Notes: generated by a model from the sequence alone, not told the origin. Counted from the first letter of the stretch, positions 24,327-31,971 are shown. The stretch: DNA of 64,000 nucleotides from Subdoligranulum variabile (GCF_025152575.1 NZ_CP102293.1:434001-498000), one strand, 5' to 3'. Numbers and translations: made by a program.

Positions 24327-24357
24327 GCCCCGGCGGTGCCGGGGCTTTATTCTTTTT
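24327..24357 (+). terminator. Terminator between the 38-residue gene and the repressor gene
   Basis: GCCCCGGC pairs with GCCGGGGC with a three-base loop, followed by TTTATTCTTTTT. It overlaps the last codons of the convergent repressor. Confidence 0.8.
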
Positions 24358-24718
24358 CTGCAAGGTTGTCGATCAGTTTTCTGACGGCAGCCTTTTCTTT
24401 TTCGTCCAGCTTCCAGTAGGCCCGGATGATACGGACAATAGTTTCATCAGCACCGGCGCCGATCTGGCCCAAGATATAGTCCAGTTCCTCATCGGGAGAA
24501 ACTTCTATAAAAGGTTTTCCCTTTCCGGTGCGAATCCATTCTTCCGATACAGAAAATTCTCGGCTAATATCTGCAAGTGTTCGATCACTGGGCTGTTTAA
24601 CTCCGGAACAAATCTGAGAGACAAAAGCCTGTGATACATTCAATTTATCTGCAAAAGCAGTCTTAGTAATATTTAATTCTTTAATAAGCCAAGAAAGTCG
24701 CTCATTCAAGTTATCCAA
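24347..24718 (-). CDS. XRE family prophage repressor
   Basis: The 123-residue protein has a Cro/CI helix-turn-helix (TKTAFADKLNVSQAFVSQI, about residues 18-36) and a short C-terminal region, without a LexA-like autocleavage domain. The start is a TTG at 24718 behind GGGAGGTGATTGC. It is divergent from the early gene block and so is the likely lysogeny repressor. Release from repression would not be by classical RecA-driven self-cleavage, since no Ser/Lys peptidase part is present. Confidence 0.88.
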   Translation of the reverse strand: MDNLNERLSWLIKELNITKTAFADKLNVSQAFVSQICSGVKQPSDRTLADISREFSVSEEWIRTGKGKPFIEVSPDEELDYILGQIGAGADETIVRIIRAYWKLDEKEKAAVRKLIDNLAEKE

Positions 24719-24800
24719 GCAATCACCTCCCTTGTGATTATATTACCATGAACGAAGAAAAAAGTAAATAGAAAAATATAGCCTAGTTATAAAAAAGTTC

Positions 24801-24834
24801 TTGCAATCGTATCTAGGTTATGATATACTATAAC
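24801..24834 (+). promoter_or_regulatory. Early promoter with overlapping dyad
   Basis: TTGCAA and TATACT are separated by 17 bases. The dyad GTTATGATATACTATAAC (24817-24834) covers the -10 box and is a candidate operator for the divergent XRE repressor. Confidence 0.65.
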
Positions 24835-24859
24835 TGAGCTAACAAGGGAGGTGAAGCGG

Positions 24860-25057
24860 ATGGTTTGTTGCATTACCGGAAAGGTGTTGTGTGAAGGCTG
24901 CAATGGTCCGATGTATGTATGCGATCCAGCCAAAAACCATACGTGCAAAAAAACATTCTGCCATGAATGCGGCTATACATCCAAAGCAGAATGTTCGACT
25001 GACGGAAAACCGATTTGCACTAAAACTCTGTTAGATCGGCAGCATCCCTTTGATTGA
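24860..25057 (+). CDS. Cys-rich zinc-ribbon protein, first early gene
   Basis: The 65-residue protein contains about ten Cys (CCITGKVLCEGCNGPMYVC and later CKKTFCHECGY). It shares the pattern GKxxCxGCxGPxYxCxPAKN and SxDGxPIC with the protein at 26279-26488, so the two are paralogs. The ATG at 24860 is chosen for its spacing from GGGAGG. Zinc binding is likely. Function unknown. Confidence 0.8.
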   Translation: MVCCITGKVLCEGCNGPMYVCDPAKNHTCKKTFCHECGYTSKAECSTDGKPICTKTLLDRQHPFD

Positions 25058-25378
25058 GGAAATCCACTCTGCCATTTCTTTGAAGTTCCGTTTGAATTCT
25101 TGTTCACAGTAAACGAGAGCTTCATAGGTAAGGGAGATGAAGTTGGCAAGATTATCTCCCCTTGAATAGTGGATGCAGCCAGCGTGGGCCAATTCAAAGC
25201 ACAGATCAGTCACATCTTTGGTTTTCATATTTGGCAGATACGATTTTTGTATATCCGCAGAACTTCCAAATTGATTTGACTCTGTACGCCCTTTTCCTTC
25301 ATGGCGTCTACCCAGATAGATGCCATACAAAAGTTTCAGAAGCGATTTTGCTTCGAACGTGATATCAAAATCGATCAC
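25031..25378 (-). CDS. Hypothetical phage protein, antisense to the early block
   Basis: The 115-residue protein begins at a GTG (25378) with AAAGGAGGTGATC upstream. Its 3' end overlaps the convergent Cys-rich gene by 27 bases. It looks helical and soluble (FEAKSLLKLLYGIYLGRR near the start). No family is recognised. As the only minus-strand gene in the early region it may be expressed in the lysogen. Confidence 0.65.
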   Translation of the reverse strand: MIDFDITFEAKSLLKLLYGIYLGRRHEGKGRTESNQFGSSADIQKSYLPNMKTKDVTDLCFELAHAGCIHYSRGDNLANFISLTYEALVYCEQEFKRNFKEMAEWISSIKGMLPI

Positions 25379-25451
25379 AAAAGATCACCTCCTTTCCAGC
25401 CTGATTATATCATGCAGGACATGGGGGTGCAAATTTAGGGAGGTGACATAT

Positions 25452-25607
25452 ATGCCGTATAACATTTCCACCGAGCAGATTGCCGACGTGGCAAAGATTG
25501 CGGAAAAGATGCAGCGGCTTTCGCCGCGTGCACTGGCTTACGTGGAGGGCGCTGTCAATATGGCGCTGGCCCTGCACGAAGACAACAACACGCCCAAGTC
25601 GGCGTGA
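25452..25607 (+). CDS. Small phage protein, 51 residues
   Basis: GGGAGGTGACATAT precedes the ATG at 25452. The product (PYNISTEQIADVAKIAEKMQ, then LAYVEGAVNMALAL) resembles short helical phage proteins of unknown function. It is followed immediately by the first 17 bp palindrome. Confidence 0.65.
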   Translation: MPYNISTEQIADVAKIAEKMQRLSPRALAYVEGAVNMALALHEDNNTPKSA

Positions 25608-25611
25608 TGAT

Positions 25612-25628
25612 GTGTCCACATTGGACAC
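25612..25628. repeat. 17 bp palindrome, copy 1 (candidate parS)
   Basis: GTGTCCACATTGGACAC is a perfect 7+7 inverted repeat with centre CAT, in the short gap after the 51-residue gene. Confidence 0.75.
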
Positions 25629-25643
25629 GGGGAGGTGATGGCG

Positions 25644-25808
25644 ATGGAGGACATTTCCATTAGCGATTGGCTGACAATTCTTAGTGCGTTGGGAGATTAC
25701 CGCGATAAACACGCCGCGTTGGCAAAGTCTATGGCTGATTATCATCAGCAAGAGGCCGATGCTGCCGTCAGGCTTCGCCAACTCATCCGGGATAATTTTT
25801 TGCGCTAA
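25644..25808 (+). CDS. Small phage protein, 54 residues
   Basis: The ATG at 25644 lies eight bases after GGGGAGG. The product (MEDISISDWLTILSALGDYR, then a helical tail ending NFLR) is soluble and of unknown function. It lies between palindrome copies 1 and 2. Confidence 0.6.
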   Translation: MEDISISDWLTILSALGDYRDKHAALAKSMADYHQQEADAAVRLRQLIRDNFLR

Positions 25809-25824
25809 TTCTTTTAATGCAATG

Positions 25825-25841
25825 GTGCCCACATTGGACAC
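25825..25841. repeat. 17 bp palindrome, copy 2
   Basis: GTGCCCACATTGGACAC differs from the perfect form by one base in the left arm. Confidence 0.7.
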
Positions 25842-25884
25842 GTAAGCGGGTAGGGACATCAATGTCCTTACCAGGGAGGAAACT

Positions 25885-26289
25885 ATGGAGAACAATTTTC
25901 AACCCGCTGATCTGGTAGTGATTGCCAACGCGTTGGAGTATTACCGGGATTATATGATGCAAGATATCGAATTGTCTGCCGATCATCCCAATATTGCCCG
26001 GTATTTTCGTAGGTGTGCGGAGGATGCCAATAAGGTATTGCAATCTGTCCGGGCTGAACTTGGACTTCCGGAAAAGCCCTGGAAATACGCGGATGCCGTT
26101 GCACAGACCGCCCAGGAAATCGAGGGCAGCTGCGATGGATGTATGCACATCGACTGCGAACGGGATGAGCGCCCTTGCAGCGATTGCTGCCGTCTGAATC
26201 GGGTAGACCGGTATGAACAGGAAGACCCGACCCTGGCCGATGTGTTCCCGGAACTGCATGGCGGAAAGGATGCAGACCATGAAACCTGA
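25885..26289 (+). CDS. Hypothetical phage protein with a Cys cluster
   Basis: The 134-residue protein follows AGGGAGGAAACT. The N-terminal half is helical. The C-terminal half has CDGCMHIDCERDERPCSDCC, a likely zinc site. No family is recognised. It overlaps the next gene by 11 bases. Confidence 0.75.
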   Translation: MENNFQPADLVVIANALEYYRDYMMQDIELSADHPNIARYFRRCAEDANKVLQSVRAELGLPEKPWKYADAVAQTAQEIEGSCDGCMHIDCERDERPCSDCCRLNRVDRYEQEDPTLADVFPELHGGKDADHET

Positions 26290-26488
26290 GATTATTTGCC
26301 CCGCCAGCGGGAAGCCGTATTGCCGGGGCTGTCTGGGTCCAGTTTACCTGTGTTCCCCGGCAAAGAATGTTTTGTGCCGGAAAATGGGATGCGGTTTGCA
26401 GTGTCACCACACGCATAACCGGGAGTATTCAGTGGATGGGGTTCCCATCTGCCCCACCCCGAAAATGCTTGAATTGATGGACCAGTAA
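26279..26488 (+). CDS. Cys-rich zinc-ribbon protein, paralog of the 24860 gene
   Basis: The 69-residue protein shares the frame CPASGKPYCRGCLGPVYLC, then PAKN and SVDGVPICP, with the first early gene. The ATG at 26279 has GGAAAGG upstream. Both probably bind zinc. Function unknown. Confidence 0.75.
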   Translation: MKPEIICPASGKPYCRGCLGPVYLCSPAKNVLCRKMGCGLQCHHTHNREYSVDGVPICPTPKMLELMDQ

Positions 26489-26501
26489 GGAGGTGCGAAG
26501 C

Positions 26502-26738
26502 GTGGCGGGTTTGATCATCCGGCCCCGGGATGCCTGGGATATGATGCAGGACGCGGGGCTTTCCGGCATTGGGCTGGAAACGCTGCGGGCCGGTATCCGG
26601 CAGGGCCGGTGGCCCTGGGCGGATTACATAGCGGCCAGCAGCCCCAAAGGCAAGGATGAATACATCATCTATGCCCTGCCCTTCCGGGCCTGGCTGCGCG
26701 AACGCAGCCCCTACGTGAAGGAGGACGCCCCGGCATGA
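26502..26738 (+). CDS. Small phage protein, possible DNA-binding
   Basis: The 78-residue protein starts at GTG 26502 behind AAGGAGG. The sequence (IIRPRDAWDMMQDAGL, then LETLRAGIRQGRWPW) resembles excisionase-like winged helices of phages, with a helix-turn-helix style ETLRAGIRQG segment. Confidence in the function is low. Confidence 0.6.
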   Translation: MAGLIIRPRDAWDMMQDAGLSGIGLETLRAGIRQGRWPWADYIAASSPKGKDEYIIYALPFRAWLRERSPYVKEDAPA

Positions 26739-27037
26739 GGAATTATATTTCCCGGCGGTTTTCGGCCGAAGAGATGGAAGAGATCCGCAAAGACCTTTTC
26801 CGGGCTAAGGGGAATGCCGCTGTCGTCGCCCAGCTTCACGCTTGCAAGGTGGCCGCCCAGCAGCGGGCCTGGTATGAAGCCAACCGGGATAAGGTGGCCG
26901 CCCAGCAGCGGGCCTGGTATGAAGCCAACCGGGATAAGGTGGCCGCCCAGCAGCGGGCCTATCGGGAAGCCAACCGGGATAAGGTGGCCGAATACAATCG
27001 AAAATATTATGCAAAGAGAAAGAAGGTCGTATTATGA
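26735..27037 (+). CDS. Repeat-containing basic helical phage protein
   Basis: The 100-residue protein carries about three copies of a 15-residue unit KVAAQQRAWYEANRD, encoded by tandem 45-base repeats, and ends with a basic tail (YNRKYYAKRKKVVL). Similar Tyr/Asn/Arg-rich repeats are known in phage proteins of unknown role. It overlaps its neighbours by four bases on both sides, so it lies in a tight operon. Confidence 0.7.
   Translation: MRNYISRRFSAEEMEEIRKDLFRAKGNAAVVAQLHACKVAAQQRAWYEANRDKVAAQQRAWYEANRDKVAAQQRAYREANRDKVAEYNRKYYAKRKKVVL
26846..26980 (+). repeat. Three tandem 45 bp coding repeats
   Basis: Units start at 26846, 26891 and 26936. The first two are identical. The third changes TGGTAT to ATCGGG. 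A fourth begins at 26981 and then diverges. The copy number could vary by slippage without shifting the frame. Confidence 0.9.
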
Positions 27038-27315
27038 GCAATCAGATCCCGGTGGGTCTGCCGGACAGCTGCTACAGTATCGGGCCGCGCACCGGCGCTC
27101 CTGTGCAGATCTACAGAGGCGACAGCACCCTGTACGGGGTGCACGTGCGGGAGAGCGTGGACGCGCTGAACGCACGCCATGGTGTGGATCGGCGCACCGA
27201 GGCCGCCATGATGGGCGGCGCTACCAAGGGTTGGGAAAGCCCCTATGCGGACCCGGCCCACTACGATGACGAGGGGTGCTATACCGGCCCCCGGGAAGGA
27301 GACATTGATGGCTGA
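27034..27315 (+). CDS. Hypothetical phage protein
   Basis: The 93-residue acidic protein (VGLPDSCYSIGPRTGAPVQI, later NARHGVDRRTEAAMMGG) is of unrecognised family. It overlaps both neighbours, consistent with the early operon. Confidence 0.65.
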   Translation: MSNQIPVGLPDSCYSIGPRTGAPVQIYRGDSTLYGVHVRESVDALNARHGVDRRTEAAMMGGATKGWESPYADPAHYDDEGCYTGPREGDIDG

Positions 27316-27892
27316 AGAAAATAAACACGGACTTGTAGAAAGTGGCATTCCGCGCCTGGATCGCCCGCTGCGAGCGGACGAAGTTGTGCTGCAGGTGCTG
27401 GAGGTAACCAAGGATTGGGCAAAGCTGAAGCTGTGGCCCAAAGTGGACGCGGTGCGAAACATTTTGCACGAATACGAAGAAGCAACGGACATTAGCCCCT
27501 ATTCTTCCCGGCATTATGCCTGCGGAAGATCGCTTTATTGCAGCGTAGGGCTGTGCGGTGTTTGGGAGAACGACCGGGTGTACCGCGATGCTTGCGCAAT
27601 TGGCAGCTACCATCTGAACGCTGACCCTGCGCAAAACGAGTGTGATTCTAGCTTTTTGGCTGCGGCCGCTTTGTGGGGCGTGGCGGCGCCGGTGCTGCGG
27701 ATGCCCGCTTTTCGGTTTGGAGCGGATAAGGTGCAGATCAACCCGGTGGCGACGCCGGACGGCCAGCGCATTAAAGGCTATGTGCTGGCGGACATTTTGA
27801 CCTGTACCGAGCTGGCTTACGAATATGGGAAGATCAGCCTGGCACAGTTTACCAAACGGAACGGAGATAAACTTCTGTGGCAAAAGCATTGA
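27308..27892 (+). CDS. Putative Rad52-superfamily-like annealing protein
   Basis: The 194-residue protein contains CDSSFLAAAALWGVAAPVL followed by a short strand. This resembles the central helix of phage Rad52/ERF-type single-strand annealing proteins, in which a D/S-rich turn precedes an AAxxxGI helix. It lies at the head of a recombination block (NinB-like, HNH-like, SSB), which supports the idea. The start at 27308 follows GGAAGGAGACATTG. The match is only by pattern, so the function is tentative. Confidence 0.5.
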   Translation: MAEENKHGLVESGIPRLDRPLRADEVVLQVLEVTKDWAKLKLWPKVDAVRNILHEYEEATDISPYSSRHYACGRSLYCSVGLCGVWENDRVYRDACAIGSYHLNADPAQNECDSSFLAAAALWGVAAPVLRMPAFRFGADKVQINPVATPDGQRIKGYVLADILTCTELAYEYGKISLAQFTKRNGDKLLWQKH

Positions 27893-28431
27893 TCGCGCAT
27901 CTGGCCGCCTGGTACAAACCCGGCCCGGCGGGCGGCCGCGGTGTTTTTGTGACAGACGGCGGATATCTGCTTGAAGAACAGCGAATGTATGCTGAACTGG
28001 AAGCCAAGGCACGTGGCCAGCCCATCCCGGTGGTGGTGGAGATCAAGCCGGTGCGCAACCGGCGCACGCTGGATCAAAACCGGCTCATGTGGGCGCTGCT
28101 CACCAAGATGGCCCGCGCCTATGGCCAGACCACCCCGGAAACCTGCTATCTGGATATGCTGGCCGAGTACGACGGCGGCGAGATCAGCTACTGGCAGGTA
28201 CCGGTAGCGGCGCTGGCGGACCTTCGGCGGGCTTTCCGGGTGGTGCAGGTAGTGGAGCTGCTGGATGACGAGAAATGCACGGTGCGCATCGGGCTGGGGT
28301 CCAGCCACTTTGACCGGCACCAGATGGCCGAGTTTATCGACCGCATATTTGACCGCCTGGCCGAGATGGGCGTGAGCGACGCCGAGACCACCCAGCAGTA
28401 TAGAGATTGGAGGTTGCAGCGGGATGGCTAG
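27877..28431 (+). CDS. NinB-like recombination protein
   Basis: The 184-residue protein starts at GTG 27877, overlapping the previous gene by 16 bases. NRRTLDQNRLMWALLTKMA resembles the conserved helix of NinB/YqaN-type recombination mediators and of phage HNHc family proteins. SSHFDRHQMAEFIDRIFDRL near the end is typical of the same group. It probably binds single-stranded DNA during phage recombination. Confidence 0.55.
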   Translation: MAKALIAHLAAWYKPGPAGGRGVFVTDGGYLLEEQRMYAELEAKARGQPIPVVVEIKPVRNRRTLDQNRLMWALLTKMARAYGQTTPETCYLDMLAEYDGGEISYWQVPVAALADLRRAFRVVQVVELLDDEKCTVRIGLGSSHFDRHQMAEFIDRIFDRLAEMGVSDAETTQQYRDWRLQRDG

Positions 28432-28738
28432 GAGCATCATGCAGGTGGGACGGTATTGCTACATCTGCAAAAAGGAGTACAACCTGTACACCACAACAAA
28501 TCTGGAAGAACATCACGTGTTTGGTGGTCCATTGCGTTCCCTCTCCGAGCATTACGGCCTGAAGGTATATCTTTGCCACCGCCACCACAACGAGCCGCCC
28601 ACGGGCGTCCATTTTGACGCCACGGCCCGCTGGAGGTTGGAGCGGGATGCCAAGCGTGCCTTTGATCAGCGGCACGGCGCCGGGATGCTGGACAAGCTGA
28701 TCAAGAAGGTGCAGGAGGACAAAGCCGATGCGGTTTGA
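28424..28738 (+). CDS. HNH-like zinc protein, NinG-type
   Basis: The 104-residue protein has CYICKKEY near the N-terminus, EEHHVFGG in the middle and LCHRHHNEPP, the spacing of a zinc-bound HNH fold. It overlaps the NinB-like gene by eight bases. A recombination or Holliday-junction role like NinG/Rap is likely but inferred. Confidence 0.65.
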   Translation: MARSIMQVGRYCYICKKEYNLYTTTNLEEHHVFGGPLRSLSEHYGLKVYLCHRHHNEPPTGVHFDATARWRLERDAKRAFDQRHGAGMLDKLIKKVQEDKADAV

Positions 28739-28898
28739 GATTCGGGACAAGACCGACCGTGTGGTGATGTGGACCGTGGACGTTTGCTGTGTACCGTCCG
28801 CTTCCCTGTTGTCCGATATGCGGGCGGCAGGGTACAAAACGTACATGGATGGAAAGTTGATTCGCAAAGGAGGAATTGATTTTGCAAATAGCCAATAA
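28728..28898 (+). CDS. Small phage protein, 56 residues
   Basis: The ATG at 28728 lies inside the end of the HNH-like gene, with GCAGGAGGACAAAGCCG upstream. The product (MRFEIRDKTDRVVMWTVDVC) runs to 28898 and overlaps the next gene. Function unknown. Confidence 0.6.
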   Translation: MRFEIRDKTDRVVMWTVDVCCVPSASLLSDMRAAGYKTYMDGKLIRKGGIDFANSQ

Positions 28899-29253
28899 AA
28901 AAAGCGTTTTGGAGATGGCTATGGGCGGAATTGCCGAGGTGGTAGACCGTGAGGTTGACCGGGTAATCTGCAATGTGCTGGACCCCAGCACCAAAGCTAC
29001 CGCCAAACGGAAGATCGTACTGACGCTGACCTTTAATCCGGACGAAACCCGGAGCCGCCTGGACATGGATGTGCAGGCAAAAAGCACGCTGGCCCCCGTG
29101 GCGCCCCTCAAGACAGATCTGTGCATTACCAAGGGCCGCGGCGGCGAGTTGCTGATGGCCGAGATGCTGCCCCAGGTGCCCGGCCAAATCGACATGGACG
29201 GCGATGAAGCCCCTGAACCGGCAATGGCCCGTGTGGGGCGCATGACATACTAA
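28882..29253 (+). CDS. Phage replication-terminator-like protein
   Basis: About 123 residues from TTG 28882, eight bases behind AAAGGAGG. The pattern KRKIVLTLTFNPDETRSRLD, then VQAKSTLAP, matches a family of Clostridial phage proteins annotated as replication terminator proteins; the name is historical and the function unproven. Confidence 0.6.
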   Translation: MQIANKKSVLEMAMGGIAEVVDREVDRVICNVLDPSTKATAKRKIVLTLTFNPDETRSRLDMDVQAKSTLAPVAPLKTDLCITKGRGGELLMAEMLPQVPGQIDMDGDEAPEPAMARVGRMTY

Positions 29254-29266
29254 GGAGGTATATACC

Positions 29267-30016
29267 GTGGGAGAAAGTTTTTTGGAAGATGCTATCAACC
29301 GTATTGTGGAGCTGGCGAAACCGCAGACGTACAAGATTGGGCCGTACATCTATGCGTCTCAGGACCTGACCTTGGTGGATACTGAGCCCAGCCGGCCGAA
29401 GGATTTTTGCGTGGATACGCTCAGCGGCCTGGTGCGGATCATCAAGGAGGAAGGTTCCAAGCTGGACGTGAAACTGTTGGTGCAGGTGGAAGGTCAGCGC
29501 CATGTGGCGGTGTGGAGTGATTATCTTGGCACACGTGTCGACCGTGCCCGCACGTATGAGCGCTGGCGCCTTTACACCGCAGAGGCGGATGTCCCCCGTA
29601 TCACGGTAGGCAACTACATGGATCAGAAACAGGCTATCATTGAGCTGCAGAGCCTGCACAACGCCACCCCGGACCGTGACTACCTTCTGGACCTGTTGAG
29701 CAAGATCGACGTGACCCAGGGCGTCAAGAGCACCGACAACGGCGTGACCCAGGAGGCAACGGTTAAGACCGGCGTAGTGCTGAAAGATACGGTGCCCGTC
29801 AAGCCCATTGTGGCGTTGCAGCCGTACCGCACCTTCCTGGAAGTTGACCAGCCGGTGAGCAAGTTCCTGCTGCGGGTGGATGAAAACGGCAAAGTAGGGC
29901 TGTTTGAGGCCGACGGCGGCGCCTGGAAGCTGGAAGCCAAACGCAGCATTGCGGCCTGGCTGAGCAAGGAACTGGCGACAGAAATTGATGCTCACCGTGT
30001 TGTCGTTATGATCTGA
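29267..30016 (+). CDS. Conserved phage protein, DUF2303-like
   Basis: The 249-residue protein starts at GTG 29267 behind AAGGAGG. The C-terminal part (VALQPYRTFLEVDQPVSKFL, later FEADGGAWKLEA) is typical of YfdQ/DUF2303-like phage proteins placed beside ssb. Function unknown. Confidence 0.6.
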   Translation: MGESFLEDAINRIVELAKPQTYKIGPYIYASQDLTLVDTEPSRPKDFCVDTLSGLVRIIKEEGSKLDVKLLVQVEGQRHVAVWSDYLGTRVDRARTYERWRLYTAEADVPRITVGNYMDQKQAIIELQSLHNATPDRDYLLDLLSKIDVTQGVKSTDNGVTQEATVKTGVVLKDTVPVKPIVALQPYRTFLEVDQPVSKFLLRVDENGKVGLFEADGGAWKLEAKRSIAAWLSKELATEIDAHRVVVMI

Positions 30017-30025
30017 GGTGCCTAG

Positions 30026-30481
30026 ATGCTGAATGTAGTTGCTATTGTTGGCCGTCTGGCTTTTGATCCTCAGATGCGGCAGACCACCACCGGCAAGAGC
30101 GTGGCCACCTTCCGCATTGCCTGTGATCGTGGCCGCAAGGATGCCCGGGGCCAGATGCTGACCGATTGGTTGGATGTGGTGGCGTGGGAGCGGTTGGGCG
30201 AGTTTGTCTGCCAGTATTTTCAGAAAGGCCAGATGATCGCTGTCACCGGCCGGTTGCAGAGCCGGTCTTATCAGGACCGGAACGGAAACAACCGGACAGC
30301 CGTGGAGATCGTCGCCAACAGCCTGGATTTTGTGGGCAGCAAGGCCGCTGCGAATACGCAGCAGGGTGCCGGATATGCTGCGCCTGTGCAGCGCCCGGCG
30401 GATACCAATGAGCCGAAATTGACGGGAGAAGGTGATGATGATTTTGCCGTGATTGAGGATGATGGAGATCTGCCCTTCTGA
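30026..30481 (+). CDS. ssb: Phage single-stranded DNA-binding protein
   Basis: The 151-residue protein has the SSB OB fold (LNVVAIVGRLAFDPQMRQTT, later VVAWERLGEFVCQYFQKGQ), a disordered linker and the acidic tip DDGDLPF that contacts partner proteins. It coats single-stranded DNA during phage replication and recombination. Confidence 0.95.
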   Translation: MLNVVAIVGRLAFDPQMRQTTTGKSVATFRIACDRGRKDARGQMLTDWLDVVAWERLGEFVCQYFQKGQMIAVTGRLQSRSYQDRNGNNRTAVEIVANSLDFVGSKAAANTQQGAGYAAPVQRPADTNEPKLTGEGDDDFAVIEDDGDLPF

Positions 30482-30575
30482 TTCCCGATGAACTGAAAAA
30501 GACCTGACAGGGATGCGCTTAAAAAGAGCGCGGCGCACCCCTGTATTAAGGTCGGCCAATTTTAGAGGTAAACAG

Positions 30576-31352
30576 ATGGAAACTCCTGGATTTTATGCGA
30601 TACTTCCCGCCAGTGTTCGGTACGATAACCGCCTGAAAGCTGCCGAGAAAATCCTTTTTTGTGAGATCACCGCGCTGTCAGACCAGAACGGGTATTGTCA
30701 CGCCCAGAACGGGTATTTCTCACAGCTCTACCAGGTGGATGAGCGGACAATCCGCCGGTGGATTCATCAGCTGGAGCAGCTGGGCTATATCCGCATCGAG
30801 TACGAAAAAGCCGGTGACACCCAGCAGCGCCGCATTATCCCCGGCGGGATGCCTGAATCGGATGGACACCCAGTGTCCGCCCCGGACAAAAATGTCCGGC
30901 CCCCCCGGACAAAAATGTCCGGCCCCCCCGGACAAAATTGTCCGCCAGAACAATACAAGTATAACAATACAAGATATAACAATAAACGCGCGCGCGAGGA
31001 GCGATCTCCTGAGGACGTATTCAGCGAGTACGCTTGTGGGAAAACTTCCCTGCTGAATACCCTGGCTGATTTCACCCGGTACCGGGATGGGAAAAAGAAG
31101 CCGCTTTCCATCGAAGGTGCTTCCCGCGTTTGCAAGCGTCTGGATGCTCTGGCCAAAGAAGCAGGCGTCACTGATGTAGATGGGTACAAAGTGGCGGTGC
31201 TTGATCAGAGTATGCTCAACAACTGGGACGGGCTGTTCCCGCTGAAATATGAGTTTGAGGACCGGCAGCCGGTTGTACATACAGGATCTGGAGGCCCGGC
31301 ACCGGCGCCCAGGGAGATCCGGCCGGATGAGGATATCAGCCAGTATTTTTGA
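30576..31352 (+). CDS. Phage replication initiator/organizer (winged helix)
   Basis: The 258-residue protein has an N-terminal winged-helix domain (FYAILPASVRYDNRLKAAEK, then YFSQLYQVDERTIRRWIHQL) of the phage replisome organizer/DnaD-like group. A low-complexity linker follows, then a C-terminal helical domain. The ATG at 30576 follows AGAGGTAAACAG. The linker DNA contains three 23 bp iterons and then an AT-rich tract, so the phage origin is probably inside this gene, as in lambda O. Confidence 0.85.
   Translation: METPGFYAILPASVRYDNRLKAAEKILFCEITALSDQNGYCHAQNGYFSQLYQVDERTIRRWIHQLEQLGYIRIEYEKAGDTQQRRIIPGGMPESDGHPVSAPDKNVRPPRTKMSGPPGQNCPPEQYKYNNTRYNNKRAREERSPEDVFSEYACGKTSLLNTLADFTRYRDGKKKPLSIEGASRVCKRLDALAKEAGVTDVDGYKVAVLDQSMLNNWDGLFPLKYEFEDRQPVVHTGSGGPAPAPREIRPDEDISQYF
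30864..30949 (+). other. Iterons of the candidate phage replication origin
   Basis: Units beginning GGACAAAAATGTCCGG start at 30884, 30907 and 30930 (23-base period; the third has one change). Each carries the dyad CCGGACAAAAATGTCCGG. A related dyad GGACACCCAGTGTCC lies just upstream. The units are read in three frames, so selection is on the DNA. Confidence 0.75.
30950..30988 (+). other. AT-rich candidate unwinding element
   Basis: Directly after the iterons the sequence becomes AT-rich with repeats of ACAATACAAGTAT and ATATAACAATAA, followed by CGCGCGCG. It is the likely melting region of the origin. Confidence 0.55.
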
Positions 31353-31365
31353 GGGAAGGTTGTTT

Positions 31366-31659
31366 ATGAGTAAACGAAAGTTGCTGACAGATGAACAGCT
31401 TGACGACATCTGGAAAGAAATGCTGAAGCCGGAAGCCAAAAAGCCTATCCACCTTGACTGTTCGGCGTGGGAACCGTGCGAATATTGCAAAGGCGCAAAG
31501 TTTATTTCTGGATGGGCAAGCGCAGAAACTAAGACAGAATCGGGAATTTCGTTTGAAAGCCGAATCGAGGGAGACTTCTTGTTTTGCCCTATGTGTGGCC
31601 GCCCGCTGACCGATGACGCATGGGAAATGCTGGAAAAGAGATTGGAGGTTGCAAAGTGA
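31366..31659 (+). CDS. Zinc-ribbon phage protein
   Basis: The 97-residue protein has two CxxC pairs (CEYCKG and FCPMCGRPL) typical of small phage zinc ribbons. The ATG at 31366 follows GGGAAGGTTGTTT. It overlaps the next gene by four bases. Function unknown. Confidence 0.7.
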   Translation: MSKRKLLTDEQLDDIWKEMLKPEAKKPIHLDCSAWEPCEYCKGAKFISGWASAETKTESGISFESRIEGDFLFCPMCGRPLTDDAWEMLEKRLEVAK

Positions 31660-31817
31660 AAATTGGAGATTTTGTCGTTTGCGATACAGGAGTTTGTGGA
31701 ATAGTTGTTAAAATTTACACTCCCACAGCCAGCGCACAACAGATTATGGTCCGAACATTTAACGGAATGCTATACCACGCTCCATACAATATGTGGAGGA
31801 TATGTCGCCATGAATAA
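31656..31817 (+). CDS. Small phage protein, 53 residues
   Basis: It starts with GTG at 31656, overlapping the previous stop, with TTGGAGG upstream. The product (KIGDFVVCDTGVCGIVVKIY) looks like a small beta barrel. Function unknown. Confidence 0.6.
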   Translation: MKIGDFVVCDTGVCGIVVKIYTPTASAQQIMVRTFNGMLYHAPYNMWRICRHE

Positions 31818-31968
31818 TAGCAAGAGACGCCATGATGGCGGGGCCTATCGTCAGTACAAGACGATGATGGCCGCTCATGCCAAGGAAGGAAAAGACCGGG
31901 CTACGTTCCGGAGGAAGATCCCAAAACATAAGCGTGACCGCCCGGCGGGCGGAAAACGGGAGGAGTAA
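31810..31968 (+). CDS. Small basic phage protein, 52 residues
   Basis: The start ATG at 31810 overlaps the preceding gene; GTGGAGGATATGTCGCC is upstream. The product is rich in Lys and Arg (NNSKRRHDGGAYRQYKTMM, later RKIPKHKRDRP), so nucleic acid binding is plausible. It precedes the helicase gene by three bases. Confidence 0.6.
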   Translation: MNNSKRRHDGGAYRQYKTMMAAHAKEGKDRATFRRKIPKHKRDRPAGGKREE

Positions 31969-31971
31969 ACC

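Noticed and set aside
24860..25378. Toxin-antitoxin pair formed by the convergent small genes
   Set aside because: The genes are convergent, not an operon, and neither resembles a known toxin or antitoxin.
26846..26990. Tandem repeats considered as a CRISPR array
   Set aside because: The units are directly adjacent without spacers, have a 45-base codon-multiple period and encode a regular peptide repeat.
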